Assembly (NCBI RefSeq): GCF_014200595.1
Contig: NZ_JACHCG010000004.1
Location: 562,714 to 626,713 of the forward strand
Source of the DNA: Pedobacter cryoconitis
GTDB lineage: Bacteria; Bacteroidota; Bacteroidia; Sphingobacteriales; Sphingobacteriaceae
DNA: 64,000 nucleotides
Direction: 5' to 3'
Shown here: one piece after another, positions 26,783 to 35,649 of the stretch
Layout: the number at the start of each line of letters is the position of its first letter
Numbering within the stretch: position 1 is the stretch's first letter
The notes under the pieces: generated by a model
Database searches by the model: none
Told to the model about the DNA's origin: nothing
What the model saw: the letters and a program-made list of their open reading frames with translations, nothing else
Made by a program: the position numbers and the translations under genes

Positions 26783-27763
26783 ATGATAGTCAAAGCTAAA
26801 ATTTCAGATCTTGACGAATGGTTATTCATTGAAGACGTCCCTGACATTTACTCTCCTAACAATACACTGGCAGAAAAACAGGTGATGATCCAGCGCCCGC
26901 CAGTACAAATGGTCAATTATCAGCTAACAACCGGAGGTATGTTTCTGATGCACTCCACTATGCTGTTTGACGAATCCACCAATATCCATACCGATATTAA
27001 CGGAGAAACCATTACCAGTCAATTTATCTTCTATAAAAATGCATCGGGAAAAAAGATGTCAACTGCATCACATGGTAACAGCCGGCATAACATTCGTTAC
27101 ATTCCCTCTACCCAGGCCAGTCATGAATTAATTGCCAAAGTAGAATATACCTATTTTATGATTGTCCTTTCGAAGGATTACTATTTCTCTTTAATAGATC
27201 GTCACTCCATTTTACACGAACGATTTGTCAGGGATATAGAAAAAGGACAATTTACCTCTTTCTCTAACGAAGATATGGCTGTTACGCCCGAGATGAGAAG
27301 AGTGATCAACGAAATCCGGGATTGCCGGCAGATGGGAGAATTAAAAAGGCTTCATACCGAATCCAAAATACTTGAACTACTAATGTATCAGCTCGAGCAG
27401 TTGAGAAACGATGGTGGCGGTTCTGTCAAACAAGATCTCTTTAAAACCGGGGATTTTGACCGGCTGGAACAAGCCCGTACAATCTTAAACGAAAGATACG
27501 TGACCCCTCCTACCCATAAAGAACTGGCCAAAGAAATTTTGCTCAATGAATTTAAACTCCGTACAGGGTTTAAAGAATACTATGGCGTAACCATGTACGA
27601 CTATATTACCAGGCTGCGTATGGAAAAAGCCCGGCGTTTATTACTCGAAGAAGAAATGAGTGTATATGAAGTCTCAGGTCTTACCGGTTTCAAACATCAG
27701 GCTAATTTCAGCAAAGCATTTAAAAAGTATTTTGGCATCCTGCCAAGTGGAGTCAGAGCATAA
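26783..27763 (+). CDS. AraC-family transcriptional regulator, probable heme-locus regulator
   Basis: 326 residues from ATG 26783. The C-terminal 100 residues hold the two helix-turn-helix units of the AraC family: THKELAKEILLNEFKLRTGFK and, near the end, VYEVSGLTGFKHQANFSKAF followed by FGILPSG. The N-terminal 200 residues are an effector domain with no recognisable metal or ligand motif. It is convergent with the hmu genes, with stop codons 10 bases apart. The heme intergenic region carries 17-bp repeats at 21-bp steps, as AraC proteins use, so it is the best candidate regulator. Iron or heme as effector is inferred from location. Confidence 0.9.
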   Translation: MIVKAKISDLDEWLFIEDVPDIYSPNNTLAEKQVMIQRPPVQMVNYQLTTGGMFLMHSTMLFDESTNIHTDINGETITSQFIFYKNASGKKMSTASHGNSRHNIRYIPSTQASHELIAKVEYTYFMIVLSKDYYFSLIDRHSILHERFVRDIEKGQFTSFSNEDMAVTPEMRRVINEIRDCRQMGELKRLHTESKILELLMYQLEQLRNDGGGSVKQDLFKTGDFDRLEQARTILNERYVTPPTHKELAKEILLNEFKLRTGFKEYYGVTMYDYITRLRMEKARRLLLEEEMSVYEVSGLTGFKHQANFSKAFKKYFGILPSGVRA

Positions 27764-27778
27764 TGCCTGGCATTATGC
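27758..27778. terminator. Palindrome spanning both convergent stop codons
   Basis: The 10-bp arms GCATAATGCC and complement with a single central base. The left arm contains the regulator stop (27761-27763) and the right arm the stop of the hmuV-hemS fusion (27773-27775). It may act as a shared terminator hairpin, although neither side has a T tract. Confidence 0.5.
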
Positions 27779-29617
27779 GAACTCCAGTTTCAGCACTTCG
27801 CGCCACTGCTCCAGTTCAGGAATACCAGGCTTGCGTTTCCCAAAAAACTGAACGATCATCTCTCCATCCTTATCATAGATCTCCAGCGAATTAATGTCAC
27901 CATCAACAGAAGGTTTCACCACATGCCACACACTCGCAATACCATCTAATCTCAGGTGCAGGTTAAACTCAGGATCAAGCACATTAAACCACTCCCCTTT
28001 TTCCAGCAAATTAGTAACCAGTCCTGAGTGGATCTGGATACAACCCGGATTACCAGTAAATACCATAACGGGAACCTGACGTTCCGCACATTCAGTAATA
28101 AACCCTTTAAAAGTATCTACTGCAATTTCTTTTGTTCTGCCCGCTGGCGCAAGATGCATCGCCTGAATCCTGCTGACCCAAAACTTGCGCATCAGCATAA
28201 AGAATTCATGCGTATCCTGCATATTATTCCAGCCTTCCTGAAAACCAGCCAGGTCAATCTCACTATCCGGTTTGCCGGCAGCAGGCCTTTTTTGCTGATC
28301 CCTACTAATTACCGCTGCCTGCTGATCATCTGCAGTAAAACTCTCCACCAAACTCTTGAAAGCATCCGGATTACTTTTTTCAGTCAGATAGATTTTATGA
28401 ACAGCTACGCCCATTCCATCAAAAAACTGCAAACTCGTAGTGCGTTCCTCTACTACAGCAAAACCATGTTTCCAGCTACCTAAGAATAAACGCAGGTCAA
28501 TATCATCTCCTAACACCAGGCCAGCATGCGGTGTAAATGAAATCTTCTCATAAGCACCCTTGCGCTCATTCACACAGTACTCATTACGTGTCAATGCCAT
28601 CACATGTCCCAGAGTAGGTACCGCTTTTAAAACAGATTCAAAATCAGGATTTAAACGGGTGACTGTTTCACCAAGGCCAGTCATTAGCAGTTCAGCCTCA
28701 CTTACGTTAAGCGCAGCCGCTACATCGCGGATTCTTTTTCCGGGATTAGCATTTTTGTAAGACAGATAAGTCTCTTTTAAAGTATTCAGATTATCAGTAC
28801 TCATATGATGTGAATTAGAATGAAATTTATTTGAATCTATCAGTACCTCCTTTGGAAGTACAAAAGGTTTTAAAGTATGACGATTGATATTGACATCCGC
28901 CTCAATTGAAAATATATTATAAACATTTCTCGTATTCAGCACTTCGGCCGGGCTGCCATCGTTCCACTTGCGCCCATTTTTCAGCATTAATATCCGATCC
29001 GCATATTGCGCCGCAAGATTGATATCATGTAATACCGTAATCACCATAAAATCTTTTCTCGCCAATGCGGTTACGATCGCCAGTGTTTGCTGCTGATACT
29101 GTAAATCCATACCCGAAACAGGTTCATCCATTAACAGTAACGCACCCGGACAATCCCAGATCTGAGCCAGTACCCTTGCTAGTTGTACACGCTGCTGCTC
29201 CCCGCCAGATAAAGTTAAGATCGAACGCTCTTCCAGTTCAGTCACCCCGCACACGTCCATAGTCTGCCGCACTACATTCCGGTCATTTTTACCAGGACTG
29301 CTTTTATAATGCGGATACCTGCCCATCATCACAATATCCTTCACCAGAAAATCTACATTAACCACATTATGCTGACTGAGCACTGCGCGTTTTTTTGCCA
29401 GTTCACCAGAAGCATAACCATGGATAGCCTTGCCATTCAATAAAATATTTCCTTCCGCATTTTTCTTCTCTCCACTCAGCATTTTGAGTAAAGTAGACTT
29501 TCCGGCACCATTAGCACCCAGAATAGCGACCACTTCTCCACAACGCATACTAAAAGAAAGATTCTTAACCAGCGTCCTGTTATTGATTTCGTACGTAATA
29601 TTTTCTACTGTTAACAT
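27773..29617 (-). CDS. hmuV: Heme ABC transporter ATPase fused to HemS/HmuS heme-utilisation domain
   Basis: 614 residues in one frame. Residues 1-258 are a HmuV-type ATPase: Walker A GANGAGKST near 34, signature LSGGEQQRVQLARVL near 136, Walker B ALLLMDEP near 160, and the switch His in TVLHDINLAA. Residues 272-614 are a HemS/ChuS-type protein with its two repeated halves (ALTRNEYCVNERKGAYEK, then MVFTGNPGCIQIHSG with HLRLDGIASVWHV). The linker is about 15 residues. An internal ATG at 28804 would yield a separate HemS. An out-of-frame TGATAG just before the linker fits a former stop lost by frameshift. It would power heme import and handle the heme in the cytoplasm. Confidence 0.9.
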   Translation of the reverse strand: MLTVENITYEINNRTLVKNLSFSMRCGEVVAILGANGAGKSTLLKMLSGEKKNAEGNILLNGKAIHGYASGELAKKRAVLSQHNVVNVDFLVKDIVMMGRYPHYKSSPGKNDRNVVRQTMDVCGVTELEERSILTLSGGEQQRVQLARVLAQIWDCPGALLLMDEPVSGMDLQYQQQTLAIVTALARKDFMVITVLHDINLAAQYADRILMLKNGRKWNDGSPAEVLNTRNVYNIFSIEADVNINRHTLKPFVLPKEVLIDSNKFHSNSHHMSTDNLNTLKETYLSYKNANPGKRIRDVAAALNVSEAELLMTGLGETVTRLNPDFESVLKAVPTLGHVMALTRNEYCVNERKGAYEKISFTPHAGLVLGDDIDLRLFLGSWKHGFAVVEERTTSLQFFDGMGVAVHKIYLTEKSNPDAFKSLVESFTADDQQAAVISRDQQKRPAAGKPDSEIDLAGFQEGWNNMQDTHEFFMLMRKFWVSRIQAMHLAPAGRTKEIAVDTFKGFITECAERQVPVMVFTGNPGCIQIHSGLVTNLLEKGEWFNVLDPEFNLHLRLDGIASVWHVVKPSVDGDINSLEIYDKDGEMIVQFFGKRKPGIPELEQWREVLKLEFA

Positions 29618-29626
29618 CAGCTGATT

Positions 29627-30667
29627 TTATTGAAGCAATTTCTTCTTGTCTTTAATTAAAATATACAGGAACAATGGTGTTCCCAAAAGTGCAGTGATCA
29701 CTCCAATAGGTAATTCTACCGGCGAAACTATAGTTCTTGCAATCATATCTGCCAAAGTCAGGATTAACGCACCCAGTAAAGCCGATGCAGGCAATACATA
29801 TTTATTGTCCACTCCTATAAATAAGCGGATCGTATGCGGTACTAACAAGCCGACGAAACCAATAACCCCGGAGACTGCAACCGCAGCACCAACTGCCATA
29901 GTGGCCAGGATGACCACACGGCGTTTCACCTGATTTACTTTCAGCCCCAGATGATCTGCCTGCGCTTCTCCCAAAGCAAAAGCATTTAAAGCCTTGCCCA
30001 TAAAAGGAAGCAATACCACCGGGATCAAAACGAAAGGCAATAAAGCCAGTACCGTTTCCCAGGTTGCCCCCGCCAGACTGCCCAGCATCCAAAACGTAAT
30101 ATTGCGCAGCTGCTGTTCATTAGCCAGGTAAGTAATTAATCCAGTTAAAGCACCAGCCAACGCATTAATTGCAATTCCTGCCAACAACATCGTTGCCACA
30201 TTTGGCTTCCCGTCTGAGCGGGAAATCTGATAAACCAGCATTGCTGCTATACCCGCGCCCGCAAAAGCCCCGAATGCCAGCAGATAATAACCTAATAAAT
30301 TACCAAGACCGGCAAGTACACCAACCTCCAATGCAATAATCGCTACAGCAATTAAAGAAGCCCCTGCCGAAATACCAATCAATCCTGGCTCAGCAAGCGG
30401 GTTTCTGAAAATACCCTGAACCGCAGCTCCTGATATACCTAAGCCTGCACCCACCAGCACCCCCAGGATAACCCTTGGTAAACGTACAATCCGGATCACA
30501 GTTTCATACTGCTCTGCAACCGGATGCGCTTGAAAAAGACCAACCTTCCGCAATAAAATAACCAGCACATCTTTAACCGGAATATCCATTGCCCCTAAGC
30601 CCAGAGAAAAAGATAAAGCGACCAGCAAGGCCGCAGTTAATAAGAAATAAAAAAAAACAGGCTTCAT
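29627..30667 (-). CDS. hmuU: Heme/iron ABC transporter permease (FecCD family)
   Basis: 346 residues with nine to ten membrane segments. FecCD signatures include RLPRVILGVLVGAGLGISGAA near residue 64 and RNPLAEPGLIGISAGASL near residue 88. The ATPase-contact loop reads GEAQADHLGLKVNQVKRR near residue 233, and GFVGLLVPHTIRLFIGVDNK lies near 268. It forms the inner-membrane channel for heme delivered by HmuT. It lies six bases downstream of hmuT and nine bases before the ATPase fusion gene. Confidence 0.93.
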   Translation of the reverse strand: MKPVFFYFLLTAALLVALSFSLGLGAMDIPVKDVLVILLRKVGLFQAHPVAEQYETVIRIVRLPRVILGVLVGAGLGISGAAVQGIFRNPLAEPGLIGISAGASLIAVAIIALEVGVLAGLGNLLGYYLLAFGAFAGAGIAAMLVYQISRSDGKPNVATMLLAGIAINALAGALTGLITYLANEQQLRNITFWMLGSLAGATWETVLALLPFVLIPVVLLPFMGKALNAFALGEAQADHLGLKVNQVKRRVVILATMAVGAAVAVSGVIGFVGLLVPHTIRLFIGVDNKYVLPASALLGALILTLADMIARTIVSPVELPIGVITALLGTPLFLYILIKDKKKLLQ

Positions 30668-30673
30668 ATCGAT

Positions 30674-31510
30674 TTACAATCCAGTCAGTTTTTCATTTAA
30701 TGCTGTGATAGCCTGATCCAGGCGAACACTAAAATTGCTTAACAATGCCGGATCCATCTGTACAATCCTTTTATTTTTACCCGCTGTAGTTTGCCCTACC
30801 CCCGGCAGCTTTAAAATTCCATTGAGACCGCCAAGACTTGTCAATCCAAAATCAAACATTAAAATCACATCCGGATTCGCTTTGACCAGAGCTTCTGTAG
30901 TGTAAGGCTTAAAATCTTCGAATTCCTGAATTGCATTTTTACCGCCCGACAAGTTAATCAGAGCATCCAAACTTGACTTCTTACCAGCCACCATCATCAC
31001 TCCGGTACCCCTCGCATAGATGAAAAGAACTTTGGCAGGTTTACCAGTTGTCTTTATCCGGGCTAAAGACTGCTTAACTTTCAATTCCGTTTGTTTCGCC
31101 AATGCTTCTCCTTTAGCAGTAACCTCTAATGCTGCTGCCACCTCACGGATAAATTTTAAAGCACCATTTACAGAATATTCCTGTTTAATGCTGACAAAGC
31201 GGATACCAGCAGACTTTAGCTGATATTGAATTTCTTTAGATACCGTTCCTTCCGGTGCAAGCACCAGATCAGGAGCAAAAGCAATCAATGCTTCTGCCGA
31301 AACAGACCTGTTGTTACTCACTTTAGGTAACTTATTCAGGAAAACAGGATAAGTAGTAGTCACATCTACCGCAACAATATTTTTCCCAAGACCTAAGGCA
31401 TCAGTAGTTTCGGACAATGCTGCACCTAAAGTTATAATCCGCTTTGGAACAACAGCATACACTCCTAAACACCAGGTAATCATTAAAAACAAACAGCTTA
31501 TTTTCTTCAT
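30674..31510 (-). CDS. hmuT: Periplasmic heme-binding protein of the ABC transporter
   Basis: 278 residues with a signal peptide (about 1-20). It belongs to the class III substrate-binding fold used for hemin and cobalamin: RIITLGAALSETTDALGLG near residue 23, VSAEALIAFAPDLVLAPEGT near 90, and MVAGKKSSLDALINLSGGKNA near 175. It has the start-of-operon position and its own upstream operator copy. Heme as substrate rests on the neighbouring HmuY, HemS and TonB receptor genes. Confidence 0.9.
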   Translation of the reverse strand: MKKISCLFLMITWCLGVYAVVPKRIITLGAALSETTDALGLGKNIVAVDVTTTYPVFLNKLPKVSNNRSVSAEALIAFAPDLVLAPEGTVSKEIQYQLKSAGIRFVSIKQEYSVNGALKFIREVAAALEVTAKGEALAKQTELKVKQSLARIKTTGKPAKVLFIYARGTGVMMVAGKKSSLDALINLSGGKNAIQEFEDFKPYTTEALVKANPDVILMFDFGLTSLGGLNGILKLPGVGQTTAGKNKRIVQMDPALLSNFSVRLDQAITALNEKLTGL

Positions 31511-31541
31511 ATTGATTTAAATTCGTTCTGCAAACAACGCG

Positions 31542-31558
31542 TTTAATCAATCTAAATA
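31542..31558 (-). promoter_or_regulatory. Leftward copy of the twin core TATTTAGATTGATTAAA (hmuT side)
   Basis: This 17-bp sequence on the minus strand differs by one base from the rightward copy at 31809-31825. It begins 34 bp downstream of the leftward operator copy and lies 31-47 bases before ATG 31510. It may contain the promoter -10 region or a weak regulator site, since it matches the 17-bp operator at 12 positions. Confidence 0.5.
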
Positions 31559-31575
31559 CAAGCAGTCTGTTTTCA

Positions 31576-31592
31576 TTTATTCAATCCGTATT
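31576..31592 (-). promoter_or_regulatory. Operator site A (inverted copy) of the heme locus
   Basis: Read on the minus strand this is AATACGGATTGAATAAA, identical over 17 bp to site B at 31710 on the plus strand. It faces hmuT. The exact inverted pair is 118 bp apart, consistent with control of both divergent promoters. Confidence 0.7.
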
Positions 31593-31709
31593 TTGCTGTA
31601 ATAAGCAGCTCTGATTCACATTAAAATTAAAAACATGTTGTTTATGACCACTTTAATGCAACTATAAGTATAAAAATAAGTTCAAAAATCATCAAACAAC
31701 GAAAAGAAT

Positions 31710-31726
31710 AATACGGATTGAATAAA
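31710..31726 (+). promoter_or_regulatory. Operator site B of the heme locus
   Basis: AATACGGATTGAATAAA, first of three direct copies (B, C, D) that begin exactly 21 bp apart. Each is 17 bp with a 4-bp spacer, the geometry of paired half-sites of E. coli AraC. Confidence 0.75.
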
Positions 31727-31730
31727 AGAT

Positions 31731-31747
31731 AATACGTTTTGAATAAA
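31731..31747 (+). promoter_or_regulatory. Operator site C of the heme locus
   Basis: AATACGTTTTGAATAAA, differing from site B at two central positions only and starting 21 bp after it. Confidence 0.75.
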
Positions 31748-31751
31748 TCTT

Positions 31752-31768
31752 AATACGCATCGAACAAA
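31752..31768 (+). promoter_or_regulatory. Operator site D of the heme locus
   Basis: AATACGCATCGAACAAA, the most divergent copy (four differences from site B). It starts 21 bp after site C and is the one nearest the receptor gene. Confidence 0.65.
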
Positions 31769-31808
31769 CCATATATGGAATTAATTAGCCAGTTTTGCCT
31801 CATCGTCT

Positions 31809-31825
31809 TATTTAGATCGATTAAA
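31809..31825 (+). promoter_or_regulatory. Rightward copy of the twin core TATTTAGATCGATTAAA (receptor side)
   Basis: Differs by one base from the inverted copy at 31542-31558. It lies 8-24 bases before ATG 31833, close to where a -7 element would sit, and overlaps no better promoter match. Confidence 0.5.
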
Positions 31826-31832
31826 AATAATA

Positions 31833-34205
31833 ATGTATTACAGCACTGAAATCAAAAAATTCTACAGCACTATATTTATCTTAACTCTGTATGCACTTAC
31901 AGCAAATGCCCAAACCAAAGGTACGCTGAAAGGAAAAATAACAGACGAGAAGAATAATGTACTTGCCGGTGCGTCTGTTATACTCGAACCAGACCATAGC
32001 GTTGCAATCAGTGATAAAAACGGAAGTTTCGAGCTTAACCATCTTTATACGGGAACCTACACCCTCAAAGTAACCGCCGTAGGATTTAGTTCTTATACCA
32101 TAGAAACCGAGATCAATTCAACGAACAAACCTATCAGCATTAAACTTCATACCGCAGAAAACGGGCTGGACGAAGTCAATATCAGCACCGGTCATCATAA
32201 TCCGGATAACCTGATTGACATGGTAAACTCTATCATGCCCAGCACCATTATTACCCGCAAAACCATTGAACAAATGGGCAGCCGCAGACTGGATGAAGTA
32301 TTGAAAGAACAAACCGGGCTTGCCATTGTCAGTGACATAGGCTCAGGCAACAGAGCAGTTGGCTTGCAGATGCAGGGATTTGACAGCGGTTATACTATGA
32401 TTATGATTGACGGCCAGCCCATGGTAGGCCGTAATTCAGGAAACTTCGACCTTTCCCGCATTACAGTATCCAATATTGAACGTATTGAAATCATTAAGGG
32501 TGCATCCTCCTGCTTATACGGAAGTGAAGCGCTCGCAGGCGTTGTGAATATTGTGACCCGTAAAAACATTACCCAGCCACAAGGACTTGCCGCCTTACGT
32601 TATGGAAGTTATAATCTTGTGGATGCGACTCTGGAAGGTGAAACACCCTTTGCCGGCAAAAAAGGATCAGCCTATCTGTCTGCAAACTATTACCGCACCG
32701 ATGGTTTCAATGCAAACCCCTACCTGAAAGAAGGAAAAACTGCTCCGCCATTTGACAGTTACTCCCTGCAAGGAAGAGGCAGATATATGCTCAATGAAAT
32801 TTCTACACTGAACTTTAACGGCCGTTATACGACCCGTCATTCCGTTAATGAACTAAATTATGGCGTAAGACCAAGTACTGACGTCCTGGATGAACGTGAC
32901 CTTAACGGATCGCTCTCCTTAAACAACAATTTCAGAAACGGTTTAAGACTAAAGACACAATACTACCTGACCCGTTATCAAACAGAACAGGACATTACCG
33001 ATCTCAATAGCGGGGCATTGATTCCGGGAAACAGGTTTACCCAATACCTGCACAGGGCAGAAGTTCAGGCAACGCAGGAATTAGCCAGAAACCTGAATCT
33101 CACAGGTGGAATTGGTGGTGCATACGAACATTTAAATGATGTCTCCTACCGCGGATCAAAAGACATGAGCAATTACTTTGCTTACTTTCAGGCAGATTGG
33201 AAACCAACTGCTAAAATCGGAATTACTGGTGGTGCACGTTACGACTATCATGACAAATATGGCAGCAAAGTCAATCCAAGTATTGGATTCCGTTATACGC
33301 CGATCAAAGATTTAACTTTTAAAGCGGCTATCGGTACCGGATTTAAAACACCGAACTTCCAGCAACTCTACCTGGTCTTTACCAATCTTCAAACCGGATA
33401 TACTGTATTAGGAGCGGAAGAATTTTCCAGGGAAATACAAATCCTGAAAGATGCAGGCCAGATCAGCAGTGTCTGGCCCATTGCCAGTCGTGTAGGTCAG
33501 TTGAAACCAGAACGTTCTGTTTCTTACAGCACAGGCTTTACACTTACCGCCATCAAATCTCTTAAGCTGGATGTCAATGTATTTTATAACGACATTAAAA
33601 ACTTCATCAACTCCGAACAAGTCGCTACAAAAACCAGCGGACAGCAGATATTTTCTTACGTAAATATTGCCAGAGCTTACCTGACAGGAACTGAAATAAG
33701 CTTGAACTGGAATGCAACACGCTCCCTGAACATTAATGCCGGTTACCAGTTACTTTATGCCATAGACCGTGGTGTCGTAGACTCCATTAAAACCGGGCAA
33801 GGCCTTTACGGGCAAATTTATGATACCGATAAAAATGTGATGCGGAGATCTGTCAGGCCGGATTACTTCGGTATGGCAAACCGCTCCCGCCACATGGCTA
33901 ATATCAAGTTCACCTATGAACACGAAAAATCCGGATTAACAGGTTCCTTCAGAGTAAACTACCGCAGCAAATATGGCTTTATGGAAGCCAACCGTGCCAA
34001 TAACTTTATTGATAAATATGACACATTTGTCCGCAGCTTTTTCCTTTTCAATGCCTCCGTACAAAAGACTTTTTACAATAAACACCTTTCTGTTCAGCTC
34101 ACAGCCGATAACCTGTTCGATTACCGAGATCAGCTTATGCCAGCACAACAAGGCCGCACTATTGTAGGCGGGATTACCTGGAAATTCTTTAAAGACCAAC
34201 CTTAA
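31833..34205 (+). CDS. TonB-dependent outer-membrane receptor, probably for heme or hemophore
   Basis: 790 residues. The signal peptide ends TANAQ. A carboxypeptidase-regulatory-like domain (about 30-110, starting GTLKGKITDEKNNVLAGAS) comes next, then the plug (IDGQPMVGRNSG and IERIEIIKGASSCLYGSEAL, about 190-230) and a 22-strand barrel. FKTPNFQQLYLVFTNLQTGY near residue 508 resembles heme/cobalamin-type receptors. It is the first rightward gene of the heme locus and lies 12 bases before a HmuY gene, so the two products probably work as receptor and surface hemophore. The exact ligand is not proven. Confidence 0.9.
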   Translation: MYYSTEIKKFYSTIFILTLYALTANAQTKGTLKGKITDEKNNVLAGASVILEPDHSVAISDKNGSFELNHLYTGTYTLKVTAVGFSSYTIETEINSTNKPISIKLHTAENGLDEVNISTGHHNPDNLIDMVNSIMPSTIITRKTIEQMGSRRLDEVLKEQTGLAIVSDIGSGNRAVGLQMQGFDSGYTMIMIDGQPMVGRNSGNFDLSRITVSNIERIEIIKGASSCLYGSEALAGVVNIVTRKNITQPQGLAALRYGSYNLVDATLEGETPFAGKKGSAYLSANYYRTDGFNANPYLKEGKTAPPFDSYSLQGRGRYMLNEISTLNFNGRYTTRHSVNELNYGVRPSTDVLDERDLNGSLSLNNNFRNGLRLKTQYYLTRYQTEQDITDLNSGALIPGNRFTQYLHRAEVQATQELARNLNLTGGIGGAYEHLNDVSYRGSKDMSNYFAYFQADWKPTAKIGITGGARYDYHDKYGSKVNPSIGFRYTPIKDLTFKAAIGTGFKTPNFQQLYLVFTNLQTGYTVLGAEEFSREIQILKDAGQISSVWPIASRVGQLKPERSVSYSTGFTLTAIKSLKLDVNVFYNDIKNFINSEQVATKTSGQQIFSYVNIARAYLTGTEISLNWNATRSLNINAGYQLLYAIDRGVVDSIKTGQGLYGQIYDTDKNVMRRSVRPDYFGMANRSRHMANIKFTYEHEKSGLTGSFRVNYRSKYGFMEANRANNFIDKYDTFVRSFFLFNASVQKTFYNKHLSVQLTADNLFDYRDQLMPAQQGRTIVGGITWKFFKDQP

Positions 34206-34217
34206 AAAAATCATAAA

Positions 34218-34868
34218 ATGAACATAAAATTACTTAAACAACTTCTGTTCTTACCCGCAATGCTGATCCTGTTCACAGCCTGCACCAAAGACGAGATTAA
34301 GCCACAACTGGAAGACGGCAAAAGCACGGTAATCAATGACTTGCCGGGAGATGTTGGCAATACCGTGGGCAGTGGAAAAGAATTTGCCCCCTTCTATTTT
34401 AGCTTTAAAACCGGGGCAAAAGCAGAGCTCAGTAAAAAGTCAACTACAGAATGGGATATCTCCTTTACTAAAGAATACAACTCTTATGTGACTCCGAATA
34501 ACGCAGTCAGTAACCCCGGCAGTACTGGAAAAGGAGCAATGCTTGTAGTCAATCAAGCCTACGATCAGGTTAAAGAAGCACCTTCTGATACTGAGTTTAC
34601 CAACAATGCAATTGCTTCTGCCGGCTGGGATTCAGGAGCTGGTAATGGCTGGTACTTCTACGAGCTTAAAACTCATATTGCAGTTCCGGTTAAAAACAGA
34701 ACTTATATTTTACGCACCGCAGAAGGCAAGTATGCAAAACTACAAATGATCAGTATGTATAAAGGTGCCCCTGCTACAGTGAGTGATCTGAACTGGCCAG
34801 CTCCTTACTTCACCTTCCGTTATTTCGTACAACAAGACGGCAGCAGAAACTTATCCACTAAAGATTAA
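34218..34868 (+). CDS. hmuY: HmuY-family heme-binding lipoprotein, copy 1
   Basis: 216 residues with a lipoprotein signal (LILFTAC). HmuY proteins bind heme on the cell surface and pass it to the TonB receptor. Features shared with the family: TTEWDISFTKEYNSYVTPNN near residue 75, GNGWYFYELKTHIAVPVKNR near residue 143, and a strand pattern ending KLQMISMYKG. The axial heme-ligand histidines of the P. gingivalis protein cannot be assigned without alignment. It follows the receptor by 12 bases and precedes copy 2 by three. Confidence 0.88.
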   Translation: MNIKLLKQLLFLPAMLILFTACTKDEIKPQLEDGKSTVINDLPGDVGNTVGSGKEFAPFYFSFKTGAKAELSKKSTTEWDISFTKEYNSYVTPNNAVSNPGSTGKGAMLVVNQAYDQVKEAPSDTEFTNNAIASAGWDSGAGNGWYFYELKTHIAVPVKNRTYILRTAEGKYAKLQMISMYKGAPATVSDLNWPAPYFTFRYFVQQDGSRNLSTKD

Positions 34869-34871
34869 GAC

Positions 34872-35636
34872 ATGAAAACTCTTCAAGATATGAAGCACAC
34901 AATCAGGCCACTGCTTATTTTGCCTGTCCTCGCACTCTTTCTGATTACTTCCTGCGCTAAAAGCAGCGATCCCAACCCGGTCGATCCGGGAAAACCAGTT
35001 GACCCGCCAGTAAGCGGGTCCGTACCCTTTTACAAATTACAACGGGTAGAAAATTTTGCAGCACCAACAGATGACGCAAACCCTACAGCTCCACAGCCTA
35101 CTATCTATTTTAGTTTGGAAAACAAACAAGCTACCGCCGCTAACCTTGCACAAACTACGCGCTGGGACGTTGCCTTCAGTGGATTATATAACAGTTTTAT
35201 GAGTGGCAACAACGGTAAAGATGCCAACAACTTTGGTAATGGTGGTGCAGGAGCAGGTGGTATCCTTATTCTGGACAAACCATTTGACCAGGTCACAGAA
35301 ATACCCGCTGATGCACAGTTCAGAACAGGAAAAAGTTTGATCGGAACAGATGATTCCGGCGATTTCGGAGAAGGTATGGGCTGGTACCAATATGATTTTG
35401 CCGGAACAAAAAGAGGCGACGGCAGCTATGAAAAACAACACGTAGCCTATGCCCTGCCAGAAAAACGGACGCTCGTTGTACGCACAGGAAACGGAAATTA
35501 TGCAAAAATCAAAATGATCTCCTGCTATAAAGACGCCTTTACCGTTGATAAATGGCTAAGAAGCACTCCACATATGTTCTTCACCTTTGAATATGTGCTG
35601 GTACCTAAAGGAAGCACAAAATTTGAAATTAAATAA
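34872..35636 (+). CDS. HmuY-family heme-binding lipoprotein, copy 2
   Basis: 254 residues with a lipoprotein signal (LALFLITSC) and a Pro/Asp-rich spacer (about residues 34-55). The core repeats the pattern of copy 1: TRWDVAFSGLYNSFMSGNN, GEGMGWYQYDF, VAYALPEKRTLVVRTGNGNY and AKIKMISCYKD. The protein is larger than copy 1 because of an insert around residues 110-170. The start could also be the second ATG of the frame. Tandem HmuY genes suggest heme sources of different affinity, an inference only. Confidence 0.87.
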   Translation: MKTLQDMKHTIRPLLILPVLALFLITSCAKSSDPNPVDPGKPVDPPVSGSVPFYKLQRVENFAAPTDDANPTAPQPTIYFSLENKQATAANLAQTTRWDVAFSGLYNSFMSGNNGKDANNFGNGGAGAGGILILDKPFDQVTEIPADAQFRTGKSLIGTDDSGDFGEGMGWYQYDFAGTKRGDGSYEKQHVAYALPEKRTLVVRTGNGNYAKIKMISCYKDAFTVDKWLRSTPHMFFTFEYVLVPKGSTKFEIK

Positions 35637-35649
35637 AGAACACTATATA

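Noticed and set aside
31710..31768. Tandem repeats as a small CRISPR array
   Set aside because: Only three imperfect 17-bp copies with 4-bp spacers, and no cas genes nearby; the 21-bp step and divergent genes fit a regulator site.
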